This document shows, in pieces, positions 8,216 to 18,335 of a stretch of 51,500 bases of DNA (the first letter of the stretch is position 1; every line of letters starts with the position of its first letter). The notes below the pieces were generated by a model that saw only the letters and a list, made by a program, of their open reading frames with translations, was not told the DNA's origin and did not search any database. The stretch lies in contig JAAELU010000395.1 in assembly GCA_024226255.1 (NCBI GenBank), positions 1 to 51,500 of the forward strand, given 5' to 3'. Made by a program: the position numbers and the translations under genes. The DNA is from a bacterium (GTDB lineage: Bacteria; Actinomycetota; Acidimicrobiia; Spongiisociales; UBA5794).

Positions 8216-10396
8216 TTGGCCAGCACCGACACGGTTGCAGAATCAACGGAATCAACCGAGAGTGAGGCTCCAGCCAGGTTGAATCTGGCGAGCCTCGTTC
8301 TACTCGGGGGCGTCCTCAGTGCCGCCGGAACCATGGCATTGTGGTGGCTCGGTGGCCTCTCGCCCGAGCCGGAGCTCGAGGTCGGTCGTGAAGTCTTCGG
8401 CAATCTGCCCGAGGTCTTCCTTGCCCCTTTTTACATCGGGGTCTCGGTCGCCATCTTCCTAGCGGCGTATTTCTTCGCCCAACGCGCTAAGAACTGGGCA
8501 CGGGGCGCACCCGAGGACCGCACCCGGATGCTCAAGCAGCGCATCCACAATCTCCGCGAGGGACTCGCGATGAAGACGCTGCTGCGCGACCCTGCCGCCG
8601 GCCTAATGCATGCCGCCATTTACTACGGCTTCATTGTCCTCTTCCTGGGGACGGTGACACTCGAGATCGACCACCTTCTTCCCACAAACCTCAAGTTCCT
8701 CCACGGCACCGTGTATCAGATCTACTCGCTGATTCTCGACTCATTCGCCCTGGTGTATCTCGGTGGATTGGCGTGGGCGGCATTGCGGCGTTTTGGGCGA
8801 CCCCCGTGGCGACTGCGCGGCAAGACCAAGCCGGAGGACATTGCAATCCTCGGGGTTCTGGCCGGTATCGGTGTCAGTGGCCTGCTGGTCGAAGCGGCGC
8901 GGATCTCAATGATGGGTCGGCCCTCGTGGGAGTCATACTCGTTCGTCGGATATGGGCTCAGCTACCTCTTCCCAATGGGTTCGGCGTCGGGAATGCACCA
9001 GCTCATGTGGGTGGTGCACGCTCTGTTGTTTGTCGGCTTCCTCGTCATCCTGCCGACCACCAAGCTGCGCCACATGGTGACATCGCCGGCCAACATGTAC
9101 TTGTCGCCTCGGGAACGTCCCAAAGGGTCGATGCGCGAGATGCCCAACCTCATGGAGGCCGAGGACATCGAGACGGTGGGCGCCTCGGTCATCGGCGAGT
9201 TCACCTGGAAGCAGCTCTTTGATACCGACGCCTGCACGATGTGCGGCCGCTGCACCTCCGTGTGCCCAGCCAACACCACCGGCAAGCCGCTCGACCCGCG
9301 CGAGATCGTGCTGAAACTTGGGGAGGTGGCCGCCCGTACTGCGGCGAGTGGCGTGTCACCGCCCGTCGGCGTCGATGGAGAAATCACCGTCACGTCCGAC
9401 AACGTGTTCGAGCGGATCACGTCTGAGGAACTGTGGTCCTGCACCACCTGCCGGGCGTGTGACGAGGCCTGCCCGGTCAACATCGAAATCGTCGACAAGA
9501 TCCTCGACATGCGCCGCTACTTGTCGCTCATGGAGGCGGATTTCCCCTCGGAGCTTGGCAAGGCATACGTCAGTCTCGAGAACTCGTCGAACGTCTATGG
9601 CATGGGCCAGGCAACCCGCGGCGATTGGACCGATCAGCTCGAATTCCCCGTCAAGGTCCTAGGTGAGCCGGGCGTCGAAGCCGAGTACCTGTACTGGGTT
9701 GGATGCGCCGGGTCCTTCGATGACCGCAATCGCAAGGTCACGATCGCGACTGCCCGCCTGCTCGATGCGGCCGGGGTCGACTTCGCCATCCTCGGACCGC
9801 GAGAGCTGTGCACCGGTGACCCAGCGCGCCGGACGGGTAACGAGTATGTATTCCAGGGTCTGGCGCTGCAGAACATCGAAACCCTCAACGAGCTGGGCAT
9901 CACCAAGATCATCACCCAGTGCCCCCACTGCTTCAACACGCTGGGCAACGAGTACCCGCAGTTCGGCGGAGATTATGAAGTGATCCACCACTCCGAGCTC
10001 CTGCAGTCGTTGGTTGCGGAGGGATTGATCTCGCCCGTTGCCGGAGACGAGAAGATCACCTTCCACGACCCGTGCTACCTAGGGCGGCACAACGATGTAT
10101 TCGTGCCGCCGCGCGATGTTCTCGACCTAGTCGGCAACCGCGTCGAGATGCCCCGCAACGGAACCAACAGTTTCTGTTGTGGAGCCGGCGGAGGACGTTT
10201 CTTCATGGAGGAGCACGTCGGCAAGAAGGTCAACATCGACCGTTCGGAGGAGGCCATTGCCACCGGCGCCGATATCGTTGCGACCGGTTGTCCCTTCTGC
10301 TTCGTGATGATGGACGACGGGGTCAAAGAGATCGGGGCGGAGGGCGTCGAAGTCAAGGACATCGCCATGCTGCTGGCGGAACAGGCGCTCGACTAG
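8216..10396 (+). CDS. Membrane-anchored (Fe-S) oxidoreductase, EtfD/heterodisulfide reductase-like
   Basis: TTG start after GGGAGGGAAGG. N-terminal membrane domain, two CxxCxxCxxxCP clusters (CTMCGRCTSVCP, CTTCRACDEACP), two CCG-type motifs (TQCPHCFN...; HDPCYLGR...FCCGAGGG). Confidence 0.8.
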   Translation: MASTDTVAESTESTESEAPARLNLASLVLLGGVLSAAGTMALWWLGGLSPEPELEVGREVFGNLPEVFLAPFYIGVSVAIFLAAYFFAQRAKNWARGAPEDRTRMLKQRIHNLREGLAMKTLLRDPAAGLMHAAIYYGFIVLFLGTVTLEIDHLLPTNLKFLHGTVYQIYSLILDSFALVYLGGLAWAALRRFGRPPWRLRGKTKPEDIAILGVLAGIGVSGLLVEAARISMMGRPSWESYSFVGYGLSYLFPMGSASGMHQLMWVVHALLFVGFLVILPTTKLRHMVTSPANMYLSPRERPKGSMREMPNLMEAEDIETVGASVIGEFTWKQLFDTDACTMCGRCTSVCPANTTGKPLDPREIVLKLGEVAARTAASGVSPPVGVDGEITVTSDNVFERITSEELWSCTTCRACDEACPVNIEIVDKILDMRRYLSLMEADFPSELGKAYVSLENSSNVYGMGQATRGDWTDQLEFPVKVLGEPGVEAEYLYWVGCAGSFDDRNRKVTIATARLLDAAGVDFAILGPRELCTGDPARRTGNEYVFQGLALQNIETLNELGITKIITQCPHCFNTLGNEYPQFGGDYEVIHHSELLQSLVAEGLISPVAGDEKITFHDPCYLGRHNDVFVPPRDVLDLVGNRVEMPRNGTNSFCCGAGGGRFFMEEHVGKKVNIDRSEEAIATGADIVATGCPFCFVMMDDGVKEIGAEGVEVKDIAMLLAEQALD

Positions 10397-10461
10397 AACC
10401 TTGGTCAGGTCGGTCGCGCCGTCGACTCAAGGGTTATGCGGCTGCAGCCGATACCGCAGTG

Positions 10462-10746
10462 ATGAGTGACACCTCCCGTTCGTGTGCCCGCTGCCGCCGA
10501 CCCGCCGTCATTACCCGGGGGAATGCCGCGTATTGTATGGATTGCAACCGGATAATGGAGTGGTCCCAAGTCATCGCGGTGGTGCAGAACGTTGATGAAC
10601 CAACGTTGCGCAGCCCGGTCAGTGCGGTTGCAGCCCCCCTTCCCGATGGCGTGGCCATTGAATTCGCCACGTCCGGCAAGGAACCGGTTCGCACCGGTGG
10701 AGGCGGCGAGTCAGTTGAGGCCGACCCGTTCTCCCAGCGGCTCTAG
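10462..10746 (+). CDS. Small zinc-ribbon-like protein
   Basis: 94 aa MSDTSRSCARCRRPAVITRGNAAYCMDCNRIMEW...; CxxC-N16-CxxC. Confidence 0.5.
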   Translation: MSDTSRSCARCRRPAVITRGNAAYCMDCNRIMEWSQVIAVVQNVDEPTLRSPVSAVAAPLPDGVAIEFATSGKEPVRTGGGGESVEADPFSQRL

Positions 10747-10804
10747 GAGAGGCACACATTCAGTTGTCTGCCATCTCAGGCAGCGCGGCGCCCTTCACTG
10801 ATCG

Positions 10805-13800
10805 TTATTGAGCGAACGTTTTCTCAATCAACATCTGCTGCTGGCGGGCATGAGCTCGCGGATTCCCCGTCGCCGGGCTCGCCGATTCCTTGCGGTAGAT
10901 CCCGCGGCTCGTTATTCCAGCATCGACAAACAGATACCGCGACATGAATCGCCAGGCCCCCATGTTGGCCGGCTCCTCCTGGACCCAGACGACCTCGGCA
11001 TCGCCGTATGGCGCCAGCGCCTGCCTGATCGCTTCGGCGGGGAAGGGATACAGGATCTCGGTGCGGATCAGAGCGACGTCATCGATGTTGTTTTCCGCCC
11101 TGTGGCCTGCCAGGTCGTAGTAGACCTTTCCGGTACACAACACAACGCGTCGAGCCCCGTCTCGAACCTCACTATCGGGAATGACTGCTTGAAGAGTGCC
11201 GCCGGTGATCTCGGCCATCGGACTGTACGTTTGGCGGGTCCGCAGCAGCGACTTGGCGGTAATGATTATGAGGGGCCGTTTGACGGGATGGAGCGCCTGT
11301 GTCCGGAACAGATGGAAGAGCTGGGCTGGAGTCGACGGCACTGCCACTCGGATGTTGTCTTCTGCGGCATTCGTGAGGAACCGTTCGAGGCGCGCCGATG
11401 AATGCTCGGGCCCCTGGCCTTCAAAGCCGTGGGGGAGCATGAGCACGAGGCTGCAGCGTTGGCGCCACTTGTCGTAGCCGGTAGCTAGGAACTGATCGAT
11501 GATCACCTGCGCCCCGTTGACGAAGTCGCCGAACTGCGCTTCCCACATGACGAGTGTGTCCGGTGAGGCGACTGAATAACCGTATTCGAATCCCATGGCT
11601 GCGAATTCTGACAAGAGGCTGTCGTAGATTCGGAGCGGTGCCTGATCCGGGTCGAGGTGGCGAAGGGGGGTGAATTCGTCCTCATTGTTGTAGTCCACGA
11701 GAACGGCGTGCCGATGGCTGAAGGTGCCGCGCTGCGAGTCCTCGCCGGCGAGGCGTACGGGGACCCCTTGCAGTGACAACGAACCCCATGCGAGCGCCTC
11801 TGCCATGGCCCAGTCGGCGTGTCCGTCGGCAAACAGTTGGTGCCTCTGGTCCATCAGCTTGCCAAGCTTGGGATGCAGAGCGAAACCGTTTGGGTAGGTA
11901 CGAAGACCACCGCTCACACGGTTGGCGACCTCGGCTGAGATGGCTGTCATGAGCGGCGTCGGCGGTTCATCCTCACTCGGCGGTTCCTCCATGGGCGCGG
12001 TTGAATCCTGGGAGTTCCTGAGAGCGTTTTCCATCTCGTCGCGATAGGCAGTGAGGCTCTCAGTTGCCTCCGCTTCGGTCAGGTCGCCGCGTCGCAACTG
12101 CCGTTCGACGTAGATTTGGCGTGGCGACGGATGATCCTTGATGGCGGCATACATCTTCGGCTGGGTGTAACTCGGCTCGTCGCCTTCGTTGTGCCCGAGT
12201 CGTCGGTAGCCGACGAGATCGAGGACCACATCACGGTGGAAGCGGCTGCGGTATTCGAAGGCGATTCGAGCGGCCCGGACACAGGCCTCCGGGTCGTCGC
12301 CGTTGACATGGAGGATGGGGGCTTGGATTGCTTTGGCAATGTCGGTGGCGTAGTGGCTGGAGCGAGCATCGCGACTGGCCGTCGTGAAACCGACCTGGTT
12401 GTTGATGACCAGATGGACCGTACCGCCGGTGAAATACCCATCGAGCTGACTGAGATTGAAGGTCTCGCCCACCACGCCTTGACCGGAAAATGCGGCGTCA
12501 CCGTGCAGCAGGACAGGTAGCACCTGGTCGACTGCGTCGTCGCCCAGAGTGTCTTGGATGGCTCGAGTGATGCCTTCGAGCACCGGGTTGACTGCTTCGA
12601 GATGGCTCGGGTTGGCGGCAACCTGAATGGCCACTTCGGTGCCATCGGGGGCAACGTGGACGCCCGTCGTGCCCAAGTGATACTTCACGTCGCCCGAAAA
12701 ATTGTGATCGTCGGGGAATCGTTCGTGTCCGCGGAACTCTCGGAACAACGATTCGAGGCTCTTCCCGGCGATGTTGGCCAGCACATTGAGCCGACCGCGG
12801 TGGGCCATCCCCATGGTCACCTTGGTGATACCGCTGGTGGCCGCGGCGTTGAGAAGTGCATCGAGCATGGCGATCGTGGACTCGGAGCCTTCCAGGCTGA
12901 ATCGTTTGGCGCCTAGGAACTTCGTGTGGAGGAACCGTTCAAAGGCTTCTGCTTTCCCGAGGAGGCGCAGGATGCGGAGTTTCTCGCCTTTGTCCAGCTC
13001 AGAAGCGCCATCCTCCATTTGCTGCTGGATCCATTGCTTCTGAACGGGATCCTGAATGTGCATGTACTCGATACCGGTTGTGCGGCCGTAGACATCACGA
13101 AGGTGGCCCAGGATGTCGCCGAGCTGCATCTCGTGTTGGCCGGCAAGCCCGCCCGTGGCAAAGCGGCGATCGAGGTCCCAGATCGTCAACCCGTAACTCA
13201 ACGGGTCCAGCTCCGTGTGGATCGAAGGAGGCTGCTGGCGGAGAGGATCCAGGTCGGCGATCAGGTGTCCGCGCACCCGGTACATGTTGATGAGCTGGAA
13301 GACGCGAGCCTGCTTCTCCGTCCACTTCTGACTGCCGCGCAACGGGTTCTCATCCGGGGCCCACACGGCCGGGACATAGGGGATTCCCATGGACCGGAAC
13401 ACCTCGCCGTAGAAGTCGTCGGCTCCCAGCAACAGTTCATGCATCCTTTGCAGGAAAATGCCGCTCTCAGCTCCCTGAATGACCCGATGGTCGTAGGTCG
13501 AGGTGATGTTCATGGTGCGGCCGATACCCGCCAATGCGATCGTCGCTGGATCCGCCCCTTCATATTCGGGCGGGAAGCCAATGGCGCCGACGCCGATGAT
13601 GACTCCTTGGCCGGGCATTAGGCGCGGTACTGACTGCACGGTGCCGACGGTGCCTGGGTTGGTCAGTGTGGCGGTGGTGCCGGCGAAGTCGTCTGGGGTG
13701 ATCCTGCCGCGGCGAGCACGGGTGACGATGTCCTCATAGGCGGCCCAATACGTGCGGAAGTCCATCTCCTCGACCGACTTGATGTTCGGCACCAGCAGAG

Positions 13801-14392
13801 TGCGGCTGCCGTCGCGCCGCTCGATGTCCATCGCCAAGCCCAGGTTGATGTGTTTATAGCGAACGTGATGGGGGACACCCTCCAGAGAGGTGTACGCAGC
13901 GTTCATGGCGGGCCGAGCCTGTAGCGCTTTGACCGCCGCCCAGCCGATCAGATGTGTGAAGGAGACCTTGGAGCCCTCGTCGAGCCGAGTCAGCTGGTTG
14001 TTGATCATCCGCCGATTGACTTCGAGGAGCTTGGCGGGAAGCGACCGCACTGACGTGGCGGTTGGCAGCTCGCGGCTCTCGTCCATCCGTTTGGCAATCA
14101 AAGCCGGCGGTCCAACCATGGGGGTGACCTCGGCGAGATCCTCATCGAACTCGTGTTCCGGCGGCTGCGGGATTCCGTTGGCAGCGCTGCCTTCAAGTCG
14201 TGATCTTCGGTAAGCGTCCACACCGCCGGCTGCGAAGAACTTGCGCCATGCAGAGCTAACCGACATCGGGGCCGTGTCGTACAAGGCCTGCATTTGATCG
14301 ACGAGCCAGCTGTTGCTGCCAAAGGCTTCGTCGAGCTCAGTTATCTCCGGTTCCGCGGGCGCGGGCGACTCGGGAACGGTCATGGCGGGCAT
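10805..14392 (-). CDS. kgd: Multifunctional 2-oxoglutarate dehydrogenase E1/E2 (Kgd-type)
   Basis: 1195 aa; N-terminal SWLVDQMQALYD..., E2 catalytic domain (TSTYDHRVIQGAESG), ThDP E1 domain (MGMAHRGRLNVLANIAGK, HGDAAFSGQGVVGET, NNQVGFTT). Confidence 0.95.
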   Translation of the reverse strand: MPAMTVPESPAPAEPEITELDEAFGSNSWLVDQMQALYDTAPMSVSSAWRKFFAAGGVDAYRRSRLEGSAANGIPQPPEHEFDEDLAEVTPMVGPPALIAKRMDESRELPTATSVRSLPAKLLEVNRRMINNQLTRLDEGSKVSFTHLIGWAAVKALQARPAMNAAYTSLEGVPHHVRYKHINLGLAMDIERRDGSRTLLVPNIKSVEEMDFRTYWAAYEDIVTRARRGRITPDDFAGTTATLTNPGTVGTVQSVPRLMPGQGVIIGVGAIGFPPEYEGADPATIALAGIGRTMNITSTYDHRVIQGAESGIFLQRMHELLLGADDFYGEVFRSMGIPYVPAVWAPDENPLRGSQKWTEKQARVFQLINMYRVRGHLIADLDPLRQQPPSIHTELDPLSYGLTIWDLDRRFATGGLAGQHEMQLGDILGHLRDVYGRTTGIEYMHIQDPVQKQWIQQQMEDGASELDKGEKLRILRLLGKAEAFERFLHTKFLGAKRFSLEGSESTIAMLDALLNAAATSGITKVTMGMAHRGRLNVLANIAGKSLESLFREFRGHERFPDDHNFSGDVKYHLGTTGVHVAPDGTEVAIQVAANPSHLEAVNPVLEGITRAIQDTLGDDAVDQVLPVLLHGDAAFSGQGVVGETFNLSQLDGYFTGGTVHLVINNQVGFTTASRDARSSHYATDIAKAIQAPILHVNGDDPEACVRAARIAFEYRSRFHRDVVLDLVGYRRLGHNEGDEPSYTQPKMYAAIKDHPSPRQIYVERQLRRGDLTEAEATESLTAYRDEMENALRNSQDSTAPMEEPPSEDEPPTPLMTAISAEVANRVSGGLRTYPNGFALHPKLGKLMDQRHQLFADGHADWAMAEALAWGSLSLQGVPVRLAGEDSQRGTFSHRHAVLVDYNNEDEFTPLRHLDPDQAPLRIYDSLLSEFAAMGFEYGYSVASPDTLVMWEAQFGDFVNGAQVIIDQFLATGYDKWRQRCSLVLMLPHGFEGQGPEHSSARLERFLTNAAEDNIRVAVPSTPAQLFHLFRTQALHPVKRPLIIITAKSLLRTRQTYSPMAEITGGTLQAVIPDSEVRDGARRVVLCTGKVYYDLAGHRAENNIDDVALIRTEILYPFPAEAIRQALAPYGDAEVVWVQEEPANMGAWRFMSRYLFVDAGITSRGIYRKESASPATGNPRAHARQQQMLIEKTFAQ

Positions 14393-14602
14393 GCTAACTA
14401 CAACCGTGTGATCTGGGGCGGACCAAGGGCTAGAGCCTCAATCGGGGCCGGCGGCGATAACCCGGCGTCCATGCAGCGTCACGCCGGAGGTCTGGGATGG
14501 AGTCGGCTACGTCGACGTTCTCACGATCGCGGCTGCCGGACCTGCGGTGCTCTCGCCTTTCGGACTTCAGTAGCGGCGGCTGCGTCGGGTACGCTCCTCG
14601 CC

Positions 14603-15430
14603 ATGAGAATTGGGTACCAGGGCGAGCCGTACTCCTATAGCTTCCGAGCAGCCACCGAGCTGTTCCCGGATTCAGTCCATCTGGGTCAAGCGACATTTGT
14701 CGCCGCATTTGCTGCTCTGGAGACCGGCGATGTCGACAGGTTGGTGCTGCCGGTCGAGAACTCAACAACCGGCAGTGTGTTGCCAGTTCTGGACCGGTTG
14801 CCCGGTAGCGCCGATCACGGTCCGATCTCCATCGTGGCGGAGCATCTCGTAGAGGTACGCCACGCCCTACTGGGGCTTCCAGGCTCGACCCTGGCGGGGA
14901 TCAAGACGGTGATGTCCCACCCGCAGGCTTTGTCGCAGGCCGAGGGAAGGCTCCTCGCTCTCGAGGTGGACGAGGTACCCACTCTCGATACGGCCGGGGC
15001 AGTGCGCGAAGTGGCTTCGCGCCGTGACCTGACCATTTCTGCGCTGGCGCCTCCGGAGGCGGCTGGGCCTCACGGACTGGAAGTCCTCCAAGAGGGCGTC
15101 ATGGATCGGGGCCACAACACGACCCGGTTTGTTGTGCTGGCTCCCGGCGAGGCCCAGGTCAACCCGGATGACGACAAGACGACGGTTCTGTTCGTTACCG
15201 CTCACCGCCCCGGCGCTTTGGCATTGGCCCTCACCGAGCTGGGGCTGCGCGGCGCCAACCTCACAAGAATCGAATCGCGGCCGGCCAGCGAGGCCTGGTC
15301 GTATCGCTTTTTCGTTGACCTGGTGCATCCCCCGGGCGCGACCGCTCTGGCTGCCGTCATCGATCCGCCTCCGGCCACCCTGGCGGAGCTGAAGGTGTTG
15401 GGCTCATACAAGGCAGCTCGACTCATCTAA
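14603..15430 (+). CDS. pheA: Prephenate dehydratase
   Basis: GYQGEPYSYSFRAA, LPVENSTTGSV, VMSHPQALSQ, HNTTRFVVL, C-terminal ACT domain. Confidence 0.9.
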   Translation: MRIGYQGEPYSYSFRAATELFPDSVHLGQATFVAAFAALETGDVDRLVLPVENSTTGSVLPVLDRLPGSADHGPISIVAEHLVEVRHALLGLPGSTLAGIKTVMSHPQALSQAEGRLLALEVDEVPTLDTAGAVREVASRRDLTISALAPPEAAGPHGLEVLQEGVMDRGHNTTRFVVLAPGEAQVNPDDDKTTVLFVTAHRPGALALALTELGLRGANLTRIESRPASEAWSYRFFVDLVHPPGATALAAVIDPPPATLAELKVLGSYKAARLI

Positions 15431-15439
15431 CTGGATCGA

Positions 15440-16453
15440 TCAGCTGTCGCGATCGAGCCTGAAGTAGCCGGGGACTTCGTCGTACGGGGTGTCGAGATAG
15501 ATCTTCGCCTCCGGGACTTGGCCGAACTTGCCGTGACTCCAGCGGATCTCGATGTGGCCGGCCGCCCATCGCGGCGCGTCCGTCTCCCGATCACGGAACG
15601 CGGCTCGCCACCCGACGACAGCCTGGGCACGAGCCCCGGCTTCAATCTCGAAACCGAGAAACTCGTACCGATTGCGGACGTCCCACGGTGTGGCGACACG
15701 TACCCTGATCGGAGCGTCGCGGGCACTCCTCCCCAATATGAAATAGGGGGCAGCCTGGAATCGCAGGAGGCGCCACACCATCTCCTCGCGACGTGCTGGA
15801 GTGTCGAGCGCCCTTTTCCACCGCGCCACCGACTCAGCGGTCACCCGCACATTCATTTCTTGATAGGCCTCCGCCAGCTCCCCGCCGAGTCGTCGCGGCA
15901 AGGCCTTGCGGATGATGTCGCGTTGCGGGCGAGAGAGCTCAGTCACCTTGCGGGGAAGTGCTTCGCCGGCCAATTCGTGGCGGACGAGGGAGTACAACGA
16001 CTGATAGGCGTCAGCGGCTACCTCGGCGTACCAATCGACGCTGCCGGCGGCTCGTACCGCCAGACGGTTGTCGAATACGTTGCTTGGCGATGAGTTGATG
16101 AGGATCTTCGATCCGTACTTGCAGCTGATGAGATACACGTGGTCGACCCTCAGGTCGGCCGGGATCTGTTCATACGCCGGAGGGCGATGGCCCCCCTTCC
16201 ACTCCAGCGACCAGGGCGGGCGCCCCCGTAGCCCGTCGGAAGAGCGGGCAAAGACCACACCGTTGTCCCAAGCCGTTGCGAACAGCTCGGGATGCTCTGA
16301 GGACCTGTATGCCGAGGCTAGGCGACGGAAGTGATCATCGGTCACGTTGCGCAGTGCGCCAGGCTGTGCTTCGAGGACACGTTCGATCGACTGGAACCCC
16401 AACATCCCCAGACCCGTGACGATCTCGGTTATCTCTGTCCTGATGCCGGCCAC
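15440..16453 (-). CDS. Putative nuclease-like partner of adjacent DNA methyltransferase
   Basis: 337 aa from GTG 16453, overlapping the preceding stop. DHVYLISCKYGSKILINSSPSNVFDN resembles a D...xxK nuclease core; co-directional with the MTase. Confidence 0.45.
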   Translation of the reverse strand: MAGIRTEITEIVTGLGMLGFQSIERVLEAQPGALRNVTDDHFRRLASAYRSSEHPELFATAWDNGVVFARSSDGLRGRPPWSLEWKGGHRPPAYEQIPADLRVDHVYLISCKYGSKILINSSPSNVFDNRLAVRAAGSVDWYAEVAADAYQSLYSLVRHELAGEALPRKVTELSRPQRDIIRKALPRRLGGELAEAYQEMNVRVTAESVARWKRALDTPARREEMVWRLLRFQAAPYFILGRSARDAPIRVRVATPWDVRNRYEFLGFEIEAGARAQAVVGWRAAFRDRETDAPRWAAGHIEIRWSHGKFGQVPEAKIYLDTPYDEVPGYFRLDRDS

Positions 16454-16773
16454 TAGCTGTCTCGGAAGATCGGCGCGAACTGGAGCTGGGCGCCGACCAA
16501 TTCTGGTGGGGCATCTTGCTCGGTGTAGACGTGGAGATGGGTGTAGACATCGACCGCCACGCCGCGCAGACGCATCCACTGGACAACGGCGTCGGCCCAC
16601 CGTTCGGCGAGAAGCGCCTCGCGCAAAGCAGCACACTCCTCGTTGCCAAGATCACTGCTGGGCGTGCGGCCGACGAGTTCTAGGGCCAGAACCCGATTCA
16701 GTACGTCGACATCCTTGGCGACGAATACCTCAGGCGGATCCTGGCGCACCACGGCGTAGGCAACGCTTGCCAT
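16453..16773 (-). CDS. Conserved small protein between MTase and nuclease-like gene
   Basis: 106 aa; start overlaps MTase stop (TGATG), stop overlaps downstream GTG (TAGTG). Confidence 0.6.
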   Translation of the reverse strand: MASVAYAVVRQDPPEVFVAKDVDVLNRVLALELVGRTPSSDLGNEECAALREALLAERWADAVVQWMRLRGVAVDVYTHLHVYTEQDAPPELVGAQLQFAPIFRDS

Positions 16774-18335
16774 CAGCGGGTGCTGGGGTCGGTGAAGTCT
16801 TCGAAGAGTTCGATGTCGGGCTCGGTCCAGAACCCTGGAAGGGGGGACCGCGCCCCGGCCGCGTACGCCTGAAGGCGGGCCACGCCGGCATGATCGAACA
16901 TCTCGACCGCATCGAAGACGTTCCAGGCCCCGACGGCCCGCAGGGCACGATCACCGGGGCTGTTGGCGCGGGGGAGGTTTGAGGTGAGGACCAACAGGCG
17001 GGGGTGGTTGGCGTCGGAGGCGGCATTGGCGTTGGCCATCAATACGTGGGCCCGGCCCAAGGTCTTCCACAGTGTGTCGGTGCGCATCAGCCCGGGGCGG
17101 ACCGTCGTGAATGCTCCGGACACGTCGACGTAGTAGATGTGTTCGCCCGCCGCGTCCTCAATGAGGAAGTTGAACTGAACGCCGGTCTTGGCGATCTTGT
17201 GGCTCTCGTCGACGACTCGAAAGCCGCACGATTCGAGTACCTGCCGCGCCAGGTCTTGCGCTTTTTTGCCCTCGGATGTGGCCCGAGCCTGGAAGTGCTC
17301 GATGCGCTCCTCGGACTGATCCGGGAGATCGAACGACAGCATCTCACCCTCGCCCCCACTGGGCCGGACCCGTCGTTTGGCCCTTTCGGCTTCGAGCCGC
17401 CTGGTGGCGATATCGACGTATTTGGGATCGAGGTCATATCCGATGCCGCGCCTTCCGGTCCTCTCGGCAGCCACGAGGGTGGTGCCGGCGCCGAGAAATG
17501 GATCGAGCACGATGTCGCCCTGGTATGTGTACAGGTCGATGAGGCGGCGCGGCAGCTCAACGGGAAAGGGAGCCGGGTGCTGTACTCGGCGAGCACTTTC
17601 TGAATCAATGCGCCATACGTCGAGAGTCGCCTCCATAAACTCATCCGTGGTGATTGTGCTGACGTGGGGACGTCCCTCGGCCTCGCGCTGTTTGGCACTC
17701 CGCGCTCGATCAAAGCGACCCTTCGAAGCAACGATTACGCGCTCCGTGATGTCACGCAACACCGGGTTGGCAGCCTTGCGGAAGGACCCCCAGGCCACGG
17801 ATCCGGAGGCGCCTTCTGCCTTCTGCCAAACGATCTCGCCACGCAGCAGCATGCCCAGATCGTCCTGGAGAATCCGGATCACGTCGGCGGCCAGGCTGCG
17901 GTATGGCTTACGACCGAGATTGGCGACGTTCACAGCGATTCGACCGCCTGGCTCGAGCACTCGGTGGCACTCGGCGAACACACCACGCAGCATTGCGAGA
18001 AACTCGATGTATGTGGCCGGGATCTCACCTGATCCGGCGACCTCGTCGCCGGCAACTGCCTGCTCGTATTCCTTGCCGACGAAGTAGGGGGGCGACGTGA
18101 CAACCAACGCAACACTGTTGTTGGGGAGCGCACTCATCGTGCGCGAGTCGCCAACGATGCAGGGCGGCTCGGGAAGATCGACTTCCTCGCTCAACGTATC
18201 GGCCGGCGAGATGACCGGAGCTGGGAATCGCCGGTAGAACTCACGCGAGTCGTGGTTTTCCCTGCGACCGGCGCCGAATGCCGACGTCTCCGTCGACGTG
18301 CGACGTGTCTTTTGGTCTCTGTCCTCCGGTTCCAT
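16773..18335 (-). CDS. Beta-class DNA (cytosine-N4/adenine-N6) methyltransferase with C-terminal extension
   Basis: Motif IV VVTSPPYFVGKEYEQ precedes motif I LDPFLGAGTTLVAAERTGRRGIGYDLD. About 185-aa C-terminal domain (AQDLARQVLESCGFRVVDESHKIAKTGVQFNFLIED..IYYVDVSGAF). Confidence 0.85.
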   Translation of the reverse strand: MEPEDRDQKTRRTSTETSAFGAGRRENHDSREFYRRFPAPVISPADTLSEEVDLPEPPCIVGDSRTMSALPNNSVALVVTSPPYFVGKEYEQAVAGDEVAGSGEIPATYIEFLAMLRGVFAECHRVLEPGGRIAVNVANLGRKPYRSLAADVIRILQDDLGMLLRGEIVWQKAEGASGSVAWGSFRKAANPVLRDITERVIVASKGRFDRARSAKQREAEGRPHVSTITTDEFMEATLDVWRIDSESARRVQHPAPFPVELPRRLIDLYTYQGDIVLDPFLGAGTTLVAAERTGRRGIGYDLDPKYVDIATRRLEAERAKRRVRPSGGEGEMLSFDLPDQSEERIEHFQARATSEGKKAQDLARQVLESCGFRVVDESHKIAKTGVQFNFLIEDAAGEHIYYVDVSGAFTTVRPGLMRTDTLWKTLGRAHVLMANANAASDANHPRLLVLTSNLPRANSPGDRALRAVGAWNVFDAVEMFDHAGVARLQAYAAGARSPLPGFWTEPDIELFEDFTDPSTR

